From UBA1141 sp963665155 (GTDB taxonomy: Bacteria > Chloroflexota > Dehalococcoidia > Lucifugimonadales > UBA3495), in NCBI GenBank assembly GCA_963665155.2, contig OY761986.2, positions 1,426,001 through 1,490,000 of the forward strand: a stretch of DNA of 64,000 nt. The letters run 5' to 3'. The notes beneath the pieces were generated by a model. It searched no databases. It saw nothing but the letters and a program-made list of their open reading frames with translations, and had not been told where the DNA came from. Position numbers and translations under genes: made by a program. This document shows, one piece after another, positions 42,300 to 52,280 of the stretch. Positions within the stretch are counted from its first letter, which is position 1; every line of letters begins with the position of its first letter.

Positions 42300-43049
42300 A
42301 TGAAATTCAAATTGCCGATCCTAGGTTTGTTGATGACAATTGTGGTGGGCATACTGGCCGCCTGCGGAGGCGATGCCGCCACACCAACAGTGGTTGAAGT
42401 TGAGAAGATAGTCGAAGTCGATAAGATAGTTGAAGTCGAAAAAATAGTCGAAGTCGAGAAGATTGTCGAGGTCGAAAAGATCGTCGAAGTGACACCCGTG
42501 CCACACGCCGGATTCACAGAGGAAGAGGCCGGGGCAGCTTTTGAGGCTGCTTTGGCAGCCGGTGACCTGGCAGCATTTAACGACATCTTGCATGATGATT
42601 TCGTCTTTACTCAGGTCCCGGGTCCGGGCGGCACAGCGATGCTCACCTTGGATAAATCTGGGTATTTAAAAAGATTGGCCGGATTGATGGAAGACAATCA
42701 GGTATTGACGCTTAGCGAACAAGTCTACGTGAGTGACGGGAGTTCCGGAGTGTTTTCCGTGACGGGAGACAACTTTCGGGCATTGGGCATAGGCGCTCTC
42801 TCTGGCACCTTTGTTTCCACTTCCAAGAACGGGCAATTGGATACACTCGATACTATAGTCAGTGGCGAGTCGCTCCAGAAACTAGGCGCGGCGTTGGCCC
42901 CGCCTCCAAGCCGGGAGTTAACAGCGTTAGTTGGCTCGGGGCGCGACACTGACGTTGTGGTGGCGTTCTTGCCTTCCCAACTTACCGTACGAGCCGGCGA
43001 TTCCGTTACTTGGAAGCTGGACGCCGACGAGATTCACACCATTACGTTC
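42300..43049 (+). pseudogene. Lipoprotein with VEVEKI stalk, SnoaL-like and cupredoxin domains, 3'-truncated by IS
   Basis: The signal peptide MKFKLPILGLLMTIVVG ends in the lipobox LAAC-GGD, so it was an exported lipoprotein. A stalk of six VEKIVEV-like repeats (residues about 32-62) follows, typical of Chloroflexota lipoproteins. Then comes a SnoaL/NTF2-like segment (EEEAGAAFEAALAAGDLAAF, LHDDFVFTQV) and a cupredoxin start (FLPSQLTVRAGDSVTWK, DEIHTITF) with the first copper-ligand His. The second copper site (C...H...M) is missing because the IS copy begins at 43050. The frame continues into the IS for 17 codons and stops. Confidence 0.8.
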
Positions 43050-44837
43050 CTAGAAACCCGGCTGAAAAGCCCTGCTGTGACGGGATGGCGTGGAGGATAA
43101 CCAGTGGACTGTAAGTCTGAGGCTAAGAGTGACCCAGTTGGCTGCGGCCAATATGAATTGGGTAGTAACGATGGGCGACCCTGGGGCTTGCTGGTCCGGT
43201 TTATCGTGAGAGGAGCCTGGAGCCGGAGATATCATCCCCATCTTGGTAGCCACCAGGGTCAGGTTGGCCACCGTGGCCGCCATGAGTAGTTGGAATCGGG
43301 TCTTGGCTCGGCCGAAGTAGCGAGATTGGCGGACCCCCAGTTGCGCCAGCCGCGCCAGGCGATGCTCGGCCGCCTGGCGCAGCCTACGGTATTCAGCAAA
43401 GCCCTCACTCCGCTGGAAGTCCCGGGCTTGTTGCAAGAGCGCCTCTTGGGGATGCAGGGCTACGGTGCGTCCCGCCCCGTACCGCGCCGCCACGCACTGG
43501 GACCGCAGGGGGCATACGCCGCAGACCGCCGGGTCGAATTGGAAACTCCGGGCCAGGTAGGTCCGACCCAACCGGTTGGTCCGGGTGCCGAAGGTCCGCA
43601 GGGTGTGGGTAACATTACCGGCTGGGCAGGTGCAGGTTCCTGCCTCCAAGTCGATCTGGAAGTCCTCCTTGGGGAAGCAGGCCTTATTAGGGCGACCCGG
43701 CACCTTGGCTATTAGAGTCCGACCAGCATCGGCAAAGGCCTGCCGCGTCCCGCCATCCCCATAGGCCGCATCCCCGATAGTCTCCTCCACCGCTATGCCC
43801 GTGTTCTCCTCACTCTGCTCCACCAGTTCCAGGACTCCAGTGTTGTCACCGGCATTGCCGGGCAGGATGTCTACCGCGGTCACCAGTTGGGAATCGGTAT
43901 CCACCACCACCGCAGCCTTATGTCCGTCGAAGCGTTTGCTGCTGCTTTTACGGCCGTGGCGCATCTCCGGGTCGTGTACCGAAGGGATGCGGTCCCGGCT
44001 TACCCCATCCTTCAGGGCTGGGCCATCCTCCTGGCGTTCCACATCCTGCAGTAACAGTTGCCCCAGCAACTCCGCCGCTTCCACTATACCCTGGCGCTGG
44101 GGGCTCTCCTCGGGGAACTGACCCTGGACCTGACGGGCCAGCTCCAACACCAGGTCGGCATCGGCTACTATCTTCTGCAGTAAGGCTTGCCGCTCTTTCT
44201 GGTTGTCCCAGTCAATCTCTGCCTCTCCCTTCACACTGGAGCCAAAGTAGAGTTCCAGACCGTGTCTCAAGGCCCATTCCTCGGGCCGCGTCCCATCCAG
44301 GTCCGAAAGCGCCCGCACTACCTGGACTATGCCGTCGGCCAGCAAGTTGTAGGTGTCCTTGTCCGCCCCTCGGCCCAGAATGTAGGTGGTGTCTACCGCC
44401 ACCTTCATCCGGCGTCCTTTCAGGTATCCGGTCTGCCGGGCGAATTGGAGGCTGCGCTGAAAGACGGCCCGCACCCGGTCGTGGAGGATCAGCTGGGCTC
44501 GAAACAGCTGCAGCGTGCTCTTGGCAAAGGGCCGGTCCTCCACCTCAATCCCCAACGCCACCTTCCACCGGATATCAAAATCCGCCCGCTGTTTGGCTTC
44601 GGCGTCGCTGACTTTGTCGTAGGCTTGCAACAACAGCGCAGTGGCCACCAGACTTGGGGGCACGCTATCCCGGCCATTGTCTGGGCAATATAGCTCGGCG
44701 AACTCTTCGTCTCGAAATAGCTGTCCCCGCAGGGAGGCCAGGAAGCCATAGAAGGAGCCCCGGCCCACATAGTCCAGGTACAGGTGATCCGCTTCCAGCA
44801 GCCCTCGTTGCGCCGACCGTACTCCCAGCATCCTCAA
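43050..44837 (-). CDS. IS1182-family transposase (copy 1)
   Basis: A 595-residue DDE transposase with an N-terminal DUF772-like region (LFRDEEFAELYCPDNGRDSV, DAEAKQRADFDIRWKVALG), a catalytic core (MKVAVDTTYILGRGADKDTY; DGHKAAVVVDTDSQLVTAVD; ETIGDAAYGDGGTRQAFADA), the Cys cluster CGVCPLRSQC and a C-terminal helix. The frame runs to the very end of the element: the TAG stop is the complement of the flanking CTA. It appears intact and may be active. Confidence 0.93.
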   Translation of the reverse strand: MRMLGVRSAQRGLLEADHLYLDYVGRGSFYGFLASLRGQLFRDEEFAELYCPDNGRDSVPPSLVATALLLQAYDKVSDAEAKQRADFDIRWKVALGIEVEDRPFAKSTLQLFRAQLILHDRVRAVFQRSLQFARQTGYLKGRRMKVAVDTTYILGRGADKDTYNLLADGIVQVVRALSDLDGTRPEEWALRHGLELYFGSSVKGEAEIDWDNQKERQALLQKIVADADLVLELARQVQGQFPEESPQRQGIVEAAELLGQLLLQDVERQEDGPALKDGVSRDRIPSVHDPEMRHGRKSSSKRFDGHKAAVVVDTDSQLVTAVDILPGNAGDNTGVLELVEQSEENTGIAVEETIGDAAYGDGGTRQAFADAGRTLIAKVPGRPNKACFPKEDFQIDLEAGTCTCPAGNVTHTLRTFGTRTNRLGRTYLARSFQFDPAVCGVCPLRSQCVAARYGAGRTVALHPQEALLQQARDFQRSEGFAEYRRLRQAAEHRLARLAQLGVRQSRYFGRAKTRFQLLMAATVANLTLVATKMGMISPAPGSSHDKPDQQAPGSPIVTTQFILAAANWVTLSLRLTVHWLSSTPSRHSRAFQPGF

Positions 44838-44917
44838 CCTCCCACACCCATTTATTAAATCTCTTGCCCAGTATATCGGGACAGCCTAGGTCAGGGTACT
44901 TTTCGGCCGGAGTTCTA
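43050..44917. mobile_element. IS1182-type element, copy 1
   Basis: A 1862-bp body (43053-44914) bounded by CTA on both sides. The ends are inverted: TAGAAACCCGGCTGAAAAG on the left, TAGAACTCCGGCCGAAAAG as reverse complement on the right. Its transposase is residue-for-residue identical to that at 55446-57233, with constant offset 12396 bp, so the two copies are recent. Here it lies between two genes both truncated at their 3' ends. Confidence 0.92.
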
Positions 44918-45545
44918 TTGGATAAATTCTCGCTTGGTCTGCTTGCATCTCAAATGAAATGTCCATACCCAGGTTCTTCATCCGACCGGCGAAGTCCGGT
45001 TTCGTTCCATCTTGATCCGGAAGGTCCACTTCCTGGGCATAAATGGTAACCATGTGTTCCGACATTAAAGCCCCGTAAGCTAGATGCTGGCACAGAACGC
45101 TTTTGCCGGACCCTGGAGAGCCTTCAACCAACGTCAAAACTCCAGGTCCAACGCCTCCTAGAAGAACACGGTCGATGCCATCGTTTCCGGTTGAGACGGT
45201 ATTACCTGAGCGATTCAAGGCGATGCGGATACGGTCTGAAAGATGTCCCGACGGCCAGGGTTTGGAGATATAGTCCAATGCGCCAGCCCTAACGGCAAGC
45301 TCCGCGGATTTTTCATCTTCACCGGCTGTCGAGACAATCACGGGTATGAACCGGGTACCCGGATTTGATTTCAGACTCTGGAGCACTTGGAGCCCGTTCA
45401 CGTTCTCCGAACCTACCGCGAGTTCGCAGGCCAACTGGCCATCCTCTGCTTCAACCACCCGGTGACCATCTCCTGACAGAATCAGATCAGCGAGATTTAT
45501 ACCATCTTGGTCATCGGCAACCAGAATTGTAGCCATGGGTTTCAC
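44918..45545 (-). pseudogene. Receiver-KaiC-like ATPase gene, 3'-truncated by IS
   Basis: The receiver-like N-terminus has ILVADDQDGINLADLIL, NGLQVLQSLKS, VIVSTAGEDEKSA and YISKPW, but the strand that normally carries the phospho-acceptor Asp is missing (ELAVGSENVNGLQ), so it cannot be phosphorylated normally. A KaiC/RadA-like ATPase domain follows (GIDRVLLGGVGPGVLTLVEG, P-loop SPGSGKSVL). It stops at the right end of IS copy 1 after about 85 residues of what should be 220. The last 10 codons before the stop at 44886 are IS sequence. Confidence 0.8.
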
Positions 45546-45938
45546 TTCCTGCGCGCAACATGTTAGTGACAGGTAATATCAAGCAGGTAATATCTAGATT
45601 GTAGTTCCCTTAAACCTTAATAAATACTCGGTGCTTCTAGGGATGAAATATGGCGAAATTAGGGCGTACGTTCGAACAAACAACGAATTCGAAACGACCA
45701 CCAGATTGTCCCTCGCCTTTGGATTAACTAATTTAAGCATGCGATCGCCCACACCTCCTCTGGAAACAGTGGGTTTAGCCTTGAAAAATGCTGTGTGGCC
45801 GATTTAATGGGTAATCAGCCAGCCGCTGTTACACGTTATAATCAAAGTGGTCAAAACCCTATGATAATAACGAACTCGATTCCAAACTTAATCAGGACCG
45901 ACGCAGCGTCAGATACGTTGGACTAGGAGGCGCTCACT
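45546..45938. other. AT-rich spacer with a 14-bp duplication
   Basis: CAGGTAATATCAAG at 45570-45583 is followed by CAGGTAATATCTAG. The region separates divergent genes and presumably holds their promoters; no gene is seen. AGGAGG (45926-45931) is the ribosome-binding site of the next gene. Confidence 0.6.
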
Positions 45939-47003
45939 GTGAATGAGAAACTTGTCGGAAAGATTCAGACGGTTTTGGGCACCATCGAGCCGGAAAAATT
46001 GGGTGTTACCTTGACGCACGAGCACCTACTAATAGACCTGACGGTGGCTCACAGACCACAGGATAACGCCAGCGACAAGGGTTTCTACCATCAACCGGTT
46101 TCCAACGACAACTTGGGCCGGATTCGATATTACGGTGCCCAAAACGCGGATAATGCCCGATTGTTTGACGTTTCCACGGCAATCGACGAGGTTATGCTGT
46201 ATAAGCAGCATGGTGGGGATTCGATTGTAGACGCAACCAGCATTGGCATCGCCCGCGACCCTGTGGGGTTATCCCGCATATCTAATGCGACCGGGGTGAA
46301 TATCATCATGGGCGCCTCCTTCTACGTGGCGGATTCCCACCCATCCGACATGGACCTTCGCTCCGAGGACGACTTGGTTGAACGGATCGTCGGCGACTTA
46401 ACGGAAGGGGTCGATGGCACCGGCATTAGATCAGGAGTCATCGGCGAGATCGGCTGTTCCTGGCCGTTGGCGGAAAATGAGCGAAAGGTCTTGAGAGCGT
46501 CGGCACGGGCTCAGAGGATGACTGGCGCGCCAATATTGATTCATCCGGGCAGAGATGAGACTTCCCCTCTGGAAATAATCGATGTTCTGGCGGAAGCCGG
46601 GGCCGACCTCAGCCGAACGATCATTGGGCACTTGGACCGCACGGTGTTTTTACACAGCACCCTTAGTCAAATCGCCGAGGCCGGGTGTTACATGGAATGG
46701 GACCTCTTCGGTACTGAAAGCTCTTTCTATCCTCTAAACCCGAATATTGACATGCCCAGCGATGCCAAGCGAATGGATGACATTGCTTGGATTTCTTCGG
46801 AGGGATTTGGCGGCAAGGTATTGGTTGCCCATGATATTTGCGCCAAACACCGCTTGGAAAAATACGGAGGCCATGGTTACTACTACATTTTAGGCCATGT
46901 CGTCCCCAGAATGCGGGCGAGAGGATTCAGCAGCCAGGCGATTGACGATATTTTGGTCAACAATCCGAGGCTTGCCCTGACCTTTGAGGAGCCACAGCCC
47001 TGA
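45939..47003 (+). CDS. Phosphotriesterase-family metallohydrolase
   Basis: A 354-residue amidohydrolase-superfamily protein of the phosphotriesterase/phosphotriesterase-homology type. Metal ligands: LTHEHLLID (HxH), GEIGCSWPLAENERKVLRA (Glu, where PTE has carbamylated Lys), PILIHPGRDE (His), TIIGHLDRT (His) and LVAHDICAKHRL (Asp). Such enzymes are lactonases, phosphotriesterases or related esterases; the Glu bridging residue suggests the PHP/lactonase-like side. The GTG start has AGGAGG eight bases upstream. Monocistronic, complete. Confidence 0.85.
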   Translation: MNEKLVGKIQTVLGTIEPEKLGVTLTHEHLLIDLTVAHRPQDNASDKGFYHQPVSNDNLGRIRYYGAQNADNARLFDVSTAIDEVMLYKQHGGDSIVDATSIGIARDPVGLSRISNATGVNIIMGASFYVADSHPSDMDLRSEDDLVERIVGDLTEGVDGTGIRSGVIGEIGCSWPLAENERKVLRASARAQRMTGAPILIHPGRDETSPLEIIDVLAEAGADLSRTIIGHLDRTVFLHSTLSQIAEAGCYMEWDLFGTESSFYPLNPNIDMPSDAKRMDDIAWISSEGFGGKVLVAHDICAKHRLEKYGGHGYYYILGHVVPRMRARGFSSQAIDDILVNNPRLALTFEEPQP

Positions 47004-47192
47004 ACTTAAGCAAGGCTTCGCTCTGGTTCATGCCAGCACACTAGCTGCCACACCCCTGCGCTGGCGTGGGTCGCGAAATGAGGCGAGGCGCCGGTAATGT
47101 CTCGCGCCACAACCTTCGCAATATACCAGAATCATGGCTAGCACTTGGCGAAATAAATTGAAGCGCGAAAATTGCATTCGATAAGGACCGTT

Positions 47193-47390
47193 ATGCAACC
47201 AGTGTGGTGGGCAACAGCGATCATCTGCGCATTATTTATAGGGACAATTATTCTCCATCTAGTACAGAAGCACCCCAATGAGCAAAGCCGTTGGGCCTGG
47301 TGGAAGGAGTTTCATCAGCGAACCCGCCGCTACCCTACGCCCGAAGAAGTTGAAGTCTGGATGAGCCAACAAGACAGCACCGCCCAATAG
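47193..47390 (+). CDS. Small membrane protein
   Basis: 65 residues: MQPVWWATAIICALFIGTIIL forms one transmembrane helix, followed by a charged cytoplasmic tail (EQSRWAWWKEFHQRTRRYP, TPEEVEVWMSQQD). AAGGAC precedes the ATG at a suitable distance. An earlier in-frame start at 47172 is less likely. No family recognised. The spacer 47004-47192 holds an imperfect GCG-rich repeat but no clear gene. Confidence 0.6.
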   Translation: MQPVWWATAIICALFIGTIILHLVQKHPNEQSRWAWWKEFHQRTRRYPTPEEVEVWMSQQDSTAQ

Positions 47391-47524
47391 CAACCGCAGC
47401 ACCGGTGGTTAACTTCCCGGGAAAGTACGGGATTCGTGGCGCGACGAGCCTGCTGATATATTCAGCTCGGTAGGACACTGTTGTCCCGGTAGTAGCGAGC
47501 CACTAGCAGCCAGCCACGCATTTC

Positions 47525-48088
47525 CTAACGAACGTCGCCCACCCAAGCTTGGTTCGGCAGGCCCCGTTGTTCCCAATACCCCAACGGCGAGCCTGGGACC
47601 AACTCTATGCGCACCACCCATTTGGCCCACTTGTACCCATATTTGCCCGGCGATACCAAACGTAGCGGATAGCCATGTTCGGGGCTCTCTTCGCCGTTAA
47701 TGGCATAGGCTAAATAGGCCTCGGTCTCGATAAGGTCCTTCATGGGATGGGTGGTAAAGTAACCGTCGGCACAGTGAAAGACAGCGGTTGCCGAATCCGG
47801 CATGGGTTCCGCCCGATCCAATAACGAAGCCAGAGATACACCCTGGGTGTCGATAATATTTCGTAAACCGCCTACGCAGTCCATAACGACTCGCCGTTCC
47901 ACCGCCGGGAGATTCCTCAGATCGTCCAGAGACAGGACTAGAGGACAGTTAACGCTGCCATCGACGGTTAAGGCAAATCCTTCGGGAGCTAGGCGGGGCA
48001 CGCCCCAGAAAGAAAGAGTAAAGAGTTCCTTGGTTGGAGTCAGGGTGTTTTGACTTTGAGTCCCCCTGGCCCGACCGAAGCGTCGCAG
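47525..48088 (-). CDS. Molybdopterin-dependent oxidoreductase (sulfite-oxidase fold)
   Basis: The Moco-binding domain of the sulfite oxidase/YedY family: GFALTVDGSVNCPLVLSLDDL, the Mo-ligand Cys in RRVVMDCVGGLRNI, HCADGYFTTHPMKDLI, LAYAINGEESPEHGYPLRLVSPGKYGYKWAKWV and IELVPG. The first standard start (GTG 48001) would remove the conserved segment TPTKELFTLSFWGVPRLAP, which reads open upstream to a TGA. The only initiator-like codon there is CTG at 48088, giving about 187 residues. So either a CTG start or 5' degradation. No Tat signal is seen, unlike periplasmic relatives. Confidence 0.75.
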   Translation of the reverse strand: MRRFGRARGTQSQNTLTPTKELFTLSFWGVPRLAPEGFALTVDGSVNCPLVLSLDDLRNLPAVERRVVMDCVGGLRNIIDTQGVSLASLLDRAEPMPDSATAVFHCADGYFTTHPMKDLIETEAYLAYAINGEESPEHGYPLRLVSPGKYGYKWAKWVVRIELVPGSPLGYWEQRGLPNQAWVGDVR

Positions 48089-48354
48089 CCCTCATATACC
48101 AGCGCTAGCTAGTGACCTGCTTCCGAAGAGGATAAGGCAGGAGAATCCAGGGCAGCCAGATGGCTCTAAGCAGTAGTCTGTTGGTAAGCAGCCGGGTCAT
48201 AAGCATCTCTTCTTATCTCCCGTCCCAATATACGACACCCAAGGTTAACAGGCTTTTTATGAAAACAAGCTATTTCATAGACAATACGCTTGCTAGGCTC
48301 TTCACCCATTTGCGATTCAGGGTGTTGTCTCAAACCCCTAATTGGTGATTAAAA

Positions 48355-48840
48355 ATGTGGAATCTAAGCGGCACGTTCCATGAGTACTCCAAGCAATCCC
48401 ACGATCTCCCAATAGTGTTCGTGCATGGCGTCGGGCTCGACCATAAAAGCTGGCAATAAATCCTGGAGGACTTCAGGGGCCACACGACATTGACCTACGA
48501 TTTACTCGGGCATGGACTAACCAAACGGACATTGGGCAGGCAAAGTTTCGAGCGTTTCATGGATCAACTGGACGATTTGCTTGGTGGTCTCGAAATAACC
48601 GAGGTCATTTTAGTAGGGTTTTCCTTGGGCGGACTGGTGGCAGCCCATTTTGCTGCGTCTCGACCCAAGACTGTCCGAGCTCTAGTTCTGATAAGCACAG
48701 TGTATCAACGGACCATCGCAGAGCGACAGGCCATAGCCAACAGGGTGGAGCAAGCCAAGAATGGAGATTGGGCTGGAATGGGGATCGCAGCCCTTGGCAG
48801 AGTGACCTCTAGTCGTCCGTCGTCCTTAGACAACCGGTAA
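48355..48840 (+). pseudogene. Alpha/beta hydrolase with nonsense codon and lost C-terminus
   Basis: From ATG 48355 the frame reads SHDLPIVFVHGVGLDHKSWQ, then TAA (48457-48459), then continues in the same frame: ILEDFRGHTTLTYDLLGHGL, VILVGFSLGGLVAAHFA (nucleophile elbow GFSLGG) and ALVLISTVYQRT, ending at 48840 after about 160 codons. Homologues are about 260 residues, so the region with the catalytic Asp and His is missing. Two independent lesions indicate a dead gene. The spacer 48841-49015 holds nothing I recognise. Confidence 0.8.
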
Positions 48841-49015
48841 GTAGACTCTAAGACAGTAATTGCGCCTGATAATTGTGGGCACTACGGGTTGATAGACTGA
48901 AGCAGAGGTCCACCCGCATTTTCATAGTGGGAAATCGTCGTAACCGGATGGCCACTATACACGGCATGCCGCCGAATCTGGATGGTTGAGTGAGGATTGT
49001 AGATGCCAGCCAACA

Positions 49016-50067
49016 TCATCCAACACAGGGCTCGTCTGGGTTGCTGGGTCGTTTGTCCAAAATCTCTCGAACTTTCGCTGCTAATTTTTTCGGATCATAC
49101 GGCTTTGGCAGGAATCCAATACCCGCTGGGTTCCGAACTAAACCGAATTCAGATTGATCCGCGTATCCGGATGTGAATAGCACTGGGACGTTCGGATTGA
49201 TGTCAAGAAATTTCTCGGCAAGCTCCAAACCGCCCATACGTGGCATTACCACATCAGACAGCAGCAGGTGAATATACTACTTAGGCTTATCTCCACGGGA
49301 AACAGGATGCCACCTTTATGCCGAGCATCAAGTTTCAATCCCACTCCCATCTTCCTAGAGCGCGGTGAGGGGAAGAACTCCGAGAATTTCACTGAATGGG
49401 AATGTCTCAATTTTTCTGGTATGAGTAGACTTAGGTCTTCGCCAATTAATTCGTATTTCTTGTAACCGAATAGCTGTTCGCATTGATCATTCACTAAGAC
49501 TATGAGGCCTTGTTCGTCTATGGCGACGATAGCCTGGGGAGCGCCCTCGACCAAGGCGCGGAACCTCGCCTCGCTCCGCTGCAGGGCATTTCCCAACTGT
49601 TTACGTTCAGAGATGTCCCGAACCACAAATATAGCGCTGGGCTCGCCGTTGAACCGCGCCACAACTCCTGATGATTCGACGAGCTTCTCACTACCTTTTA
49701 GCGTCTGAATCACGAATTCGACATTGGGCAGCTTTATACAATTCGTGCTTTCCTCAGAAACTGGCTCCGAGGTCAGATGTCTAGCGTATATCTCACCAAC
49801 CGTAATTTCTGATTGACGCTTTCCTGATAGGTCGCGATAGTCAGACCTGACCAACTCAGTCTCGGTCATGCCAACTAGATCACTCTGATCCGACGCTTCC
49901 CACATTTCCATTGCTGAGCTGTTTGCGTAGGCTACTTTCCCTCGTACGGTCACTATCATGGCATCCGGGGACAGATCAACCAGGATGCGGTAACGGTCTT
50001 CGTTATCATTTATCGAAATTGTCTTCGACGAATTATCTTGCATTAAGAGATTCCTCATTGCGGTCAA
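49016..50067 (-). pseudogene. PAS-PAS-(kinase deleted)-receiver sensor gene
   Basis: The first part (50067 to about 49280) has two PAS domains: YRILVDLSPDAMIVTVRGKV with IFVVRDISERKQL, and RFRALVEGAPQAIVAIDEQG with GGILFPVEISLSSI. It then jumps directly, in another frame, to the end of a receiver domain: LLLSDVVMPRMGGLELAEKF, VPVLFTSGYADQ and GFLPKPYDPKKLAAKV, to the stop at 49016. The HisKA and HATPase domains that should separate them are absent, and the junction near 49255-49275 is out of frame. This is a deletion derivative of a hybrid histidine kinase. Confidence 0.82.
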
Positions 50068-50504
50068 GGATTCGGCGATATTTGACGCATCTGCAGGACA
50101 AGTTATGGTTGCTCACATTAAATAATATAAGTCGGCTTCATCAAGGTGCAGTATCCATACTGGGGGGCTACGAACGGGCGGTAGGTGGCGGCGCGGGACG
50201 CGAGAGCAGTCCCTCTCAACCTATCAACGGCACTAATTAAGAACAGAAGAAGAACCGGAATCACGTGTTCCTCGAGCTAGTCGCTCCCCAATTTAGCAAC
50301 AGTGGCCACGGCAAGGCGGTCAAAATCTTAACGTTAGTGTATTCATTTTGCGCGGGTCAGAAGATATGCAAATTATGGGATGAGAATGATAGATCGCCCA
50401 ATCAGCTTAATACAACTTGGGCGCTCAATTGCCTGGCTAAGGCCCAAGGCTGGTTTTCCAATACTCACATGGTCTGAAAGGTGCGGCCAATCGTGGGTAG
50501 TGGC
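50068..50504. other. Spacer without recognisable gene
   Basis: About 437 bp between the divergent-side end of the sensor pseudogene and sppA. No conserved frame, tRNA or hairpin was recognised. Confidence 0.5.
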
Positions 50505-52280
50505 TTATGGGTAATTGTCCGGCACCAGCATTAGCAACTGGTTCAGGCACAGCGCTTTGTTGCCAGCAAACAGGTCCAAGCCCTCTACAGCATAGCTAAA
50601 GAGTGAGGCTGGGTTCGCCAAAGCCACATTGGCCAACGCAGTCTCCGCCAATGTCGGTTCCTTTGAGGTGAGTTTGAGTGCCGCTGCGGCCGGCGCCGGA
50701 GGCTGGGAATATTGGCGGTCGGTCCGGATCTCGCGAAACGGCGCACGAGGACTCAGGCCCGCCAACTGCCGGGCTTTGGCCAGACCCTCTTCCAGCCCGC
50801 CTAGCTCGTCCACCAATCCTCTGTCCAGAGCTTGGCTGCCGGTCCACACCCGGCCACCGGCGATGGCATCGACGGCTTCCCGCGTCAAATTTCGACTAGC
50901 GCTCACCCGGTCCAGGAACACATCGTAGACGCGCTCGATATTCTCCCGAACGATCTGTCTCTCTTCTCCGCTGAACGGCCTCTCTGTCCCTTGGAAGTCG
51001 GCATGGGCCCCTCTTCCGATGGATTCCCGTCTGAACAATAGCTTATCCATCAATCCCGAAGTAATCACTTTGCCGGTGAGCACTCCAATGGAGCCGGTGA
51101 TGGTTCCGGGCTGGGCTGAAATCCACTGGGCGGGAGTGGCCACGTAATAGCCGCCGGATGCGGCAACCGGGCCCATCACGGCAATTAAGGGTTTCTTGTC
51201 CGCTATTTTCTGTAATGCGGCCGCCATAGCTTCGGATGCCGACGCCGAGCCCCCACCGGAGTTCACGTACAACAACACCGCTGCAGCTCTCCTATCTCGC
51301 AGGGCCACGCGGGCTTGCTGTACCACCGTCAAATCTCCGGCCCGAGGGTTGAAAACCAAAGGCAAGGGCAGAGGAGACTTGGAGGGCGGCTGCTGACTCC
51401 AGCCGTCGACTATATTCCCTTCGACACGAATCAGAGCCACGTAGCGCCCGGCGCGAATTGGCGGAGGGCGCCGGAGCTTCTTTCGGACTGCCTCCCAGGT
51501 TGCGAGGCGCACCGGCTTGTCCTGTTCGCCCAAGTAGGTTGGAAGGTCCTCTTCGCTGATAATCTTATCGATGACGCCGGATTCCAATGCCTTAAGATCA
51601 GTGTACGGAGCCCTGTCCACAAGGGCTTTCGCAGCGTCTTCGTCCAAGCCTCGGCCAGAGGATACGGCATTGATAAACTCGTCGTAATACCCATCAAGCA
51701 ACCAATTGGTCATCTCGCGCATCTCGTCGGACATACTGGAACGCATTAATGGGTCTGCCGCCGATTTATAAGGGCTGATCTGGACAAAATCCGCCTTTAT
51801 GCCAACTCTGTCCAATGCGTCGGCCAAGAAAACATGGGTTGCATGCAGCCCCAATGGAGACGCATCCCCGCCTGTTTGGAGCAAGATTTCATCCGCTGCC
51901 GTGGCGATGTAATATCTGGTGTTGTCATAGCTGGTTGACCAAGTGACGACTCGTTTTCCCGACGAGCGCAGTTGAGCAATATATCCGCGTAGTGTCTGGG
52001 CATGAGATGCAGGCATCTGAAGGCTACGTAAGTGGAGAACGACCCCTTTTATGCGTGGGTCTTCCTGTAGGGCCTTGAACTGCTCACCCAACTCCTGCAA
52101 GCTTACCCGGCTGCCCGGAAATAAACGTCTTGCCAGAAATCCGGCCCGTTGAGTGCGTAGTTCGGGGTAGGCTCCCTCAAGAGTAAAGATGACAAATTCC
52201 GGTGGCTTTCCCAAGCTTCGCAAGAGATTTCCGAATAGCCATAGAACATATCGTAAGGAGAAAATTAGGCGACCCAACAC
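50505..52280 (-). CDS. sppA: Signal peptide peptidase SppA, 67K type
   Basis: A membrane serine protease that degrades cleaved signal peptides. The 591-residue two-domain form has an N-terminal hydrophobic segment (LIFSLRYVLWLFGNLL). The N-terminal repeat carries the general-base Lys (QISPYKSAADPLMRSSMSDEM), and the C-terminal repeat carries the nucleophile Ser in LLYVNSGGGSASASEAMAAA, followed by VMGPVAASGGYYVATPA and ITGSIGVLTGKV. Both catalytic residues are present, so it should be active. Monocistronic. The spacer 52281-52573 has nothing I recognise. Confidence 0.92.
   Translation of the reverse strand: MLGRLIFSLRYVLWLFGNLLRSLGKPPEFVIFTLEGAYPELRTQRAGFLARRLFPGSRVSLQELGEQFKALQEDPRIKGVVLHLRSLQMPASHAQTLRGYIAQLRSSGKRVVTWSTSYDNTRYYIATAADEILLQTGGDASPLGLHATHVFLADALDRVGIKADFVQISPYKSAADPLMRSSMSDEMREMTNWLLDGYYDEFINAVSSGRGLDEDAAKALVDRAPYTDLKALESGVIDKIISEEDLPTYLGEQDKPVRLATWEAVRKKLRRPPPIRAGRYVALIRVEGNIVDGWSQQPPSKSPLPLPLVFNPRAGDLTVVQQARVALRDRRAAAVLLYVNSGGGSASASEAMAAALQKIADKKPLIAVMGPVAASGGYYVATPAQWISAQPGTITGSIGVLTGKVITSGLMDKLLFRRESIGRGAHADFQGTERPFSGEERQIVRENIERVYDVFLDRVSASRNLTREAVDAIAGGRVWTGSQALDRGLVDELGGLEEGLAKARQLAGLSPRAPFREIRTDRQYSQPPAPAAAALKLTSKEPTLAETALANVALANPASLFSYAVEGLDLFAGNKALCLNQLLMLVPDNYP

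Noticed and set aside
48355..48840. Alpha/beta hydrolase interrupted codon as recoding
   Set aside because: The stop is TAA and the C-terminus is also lost; simple pseudogene.
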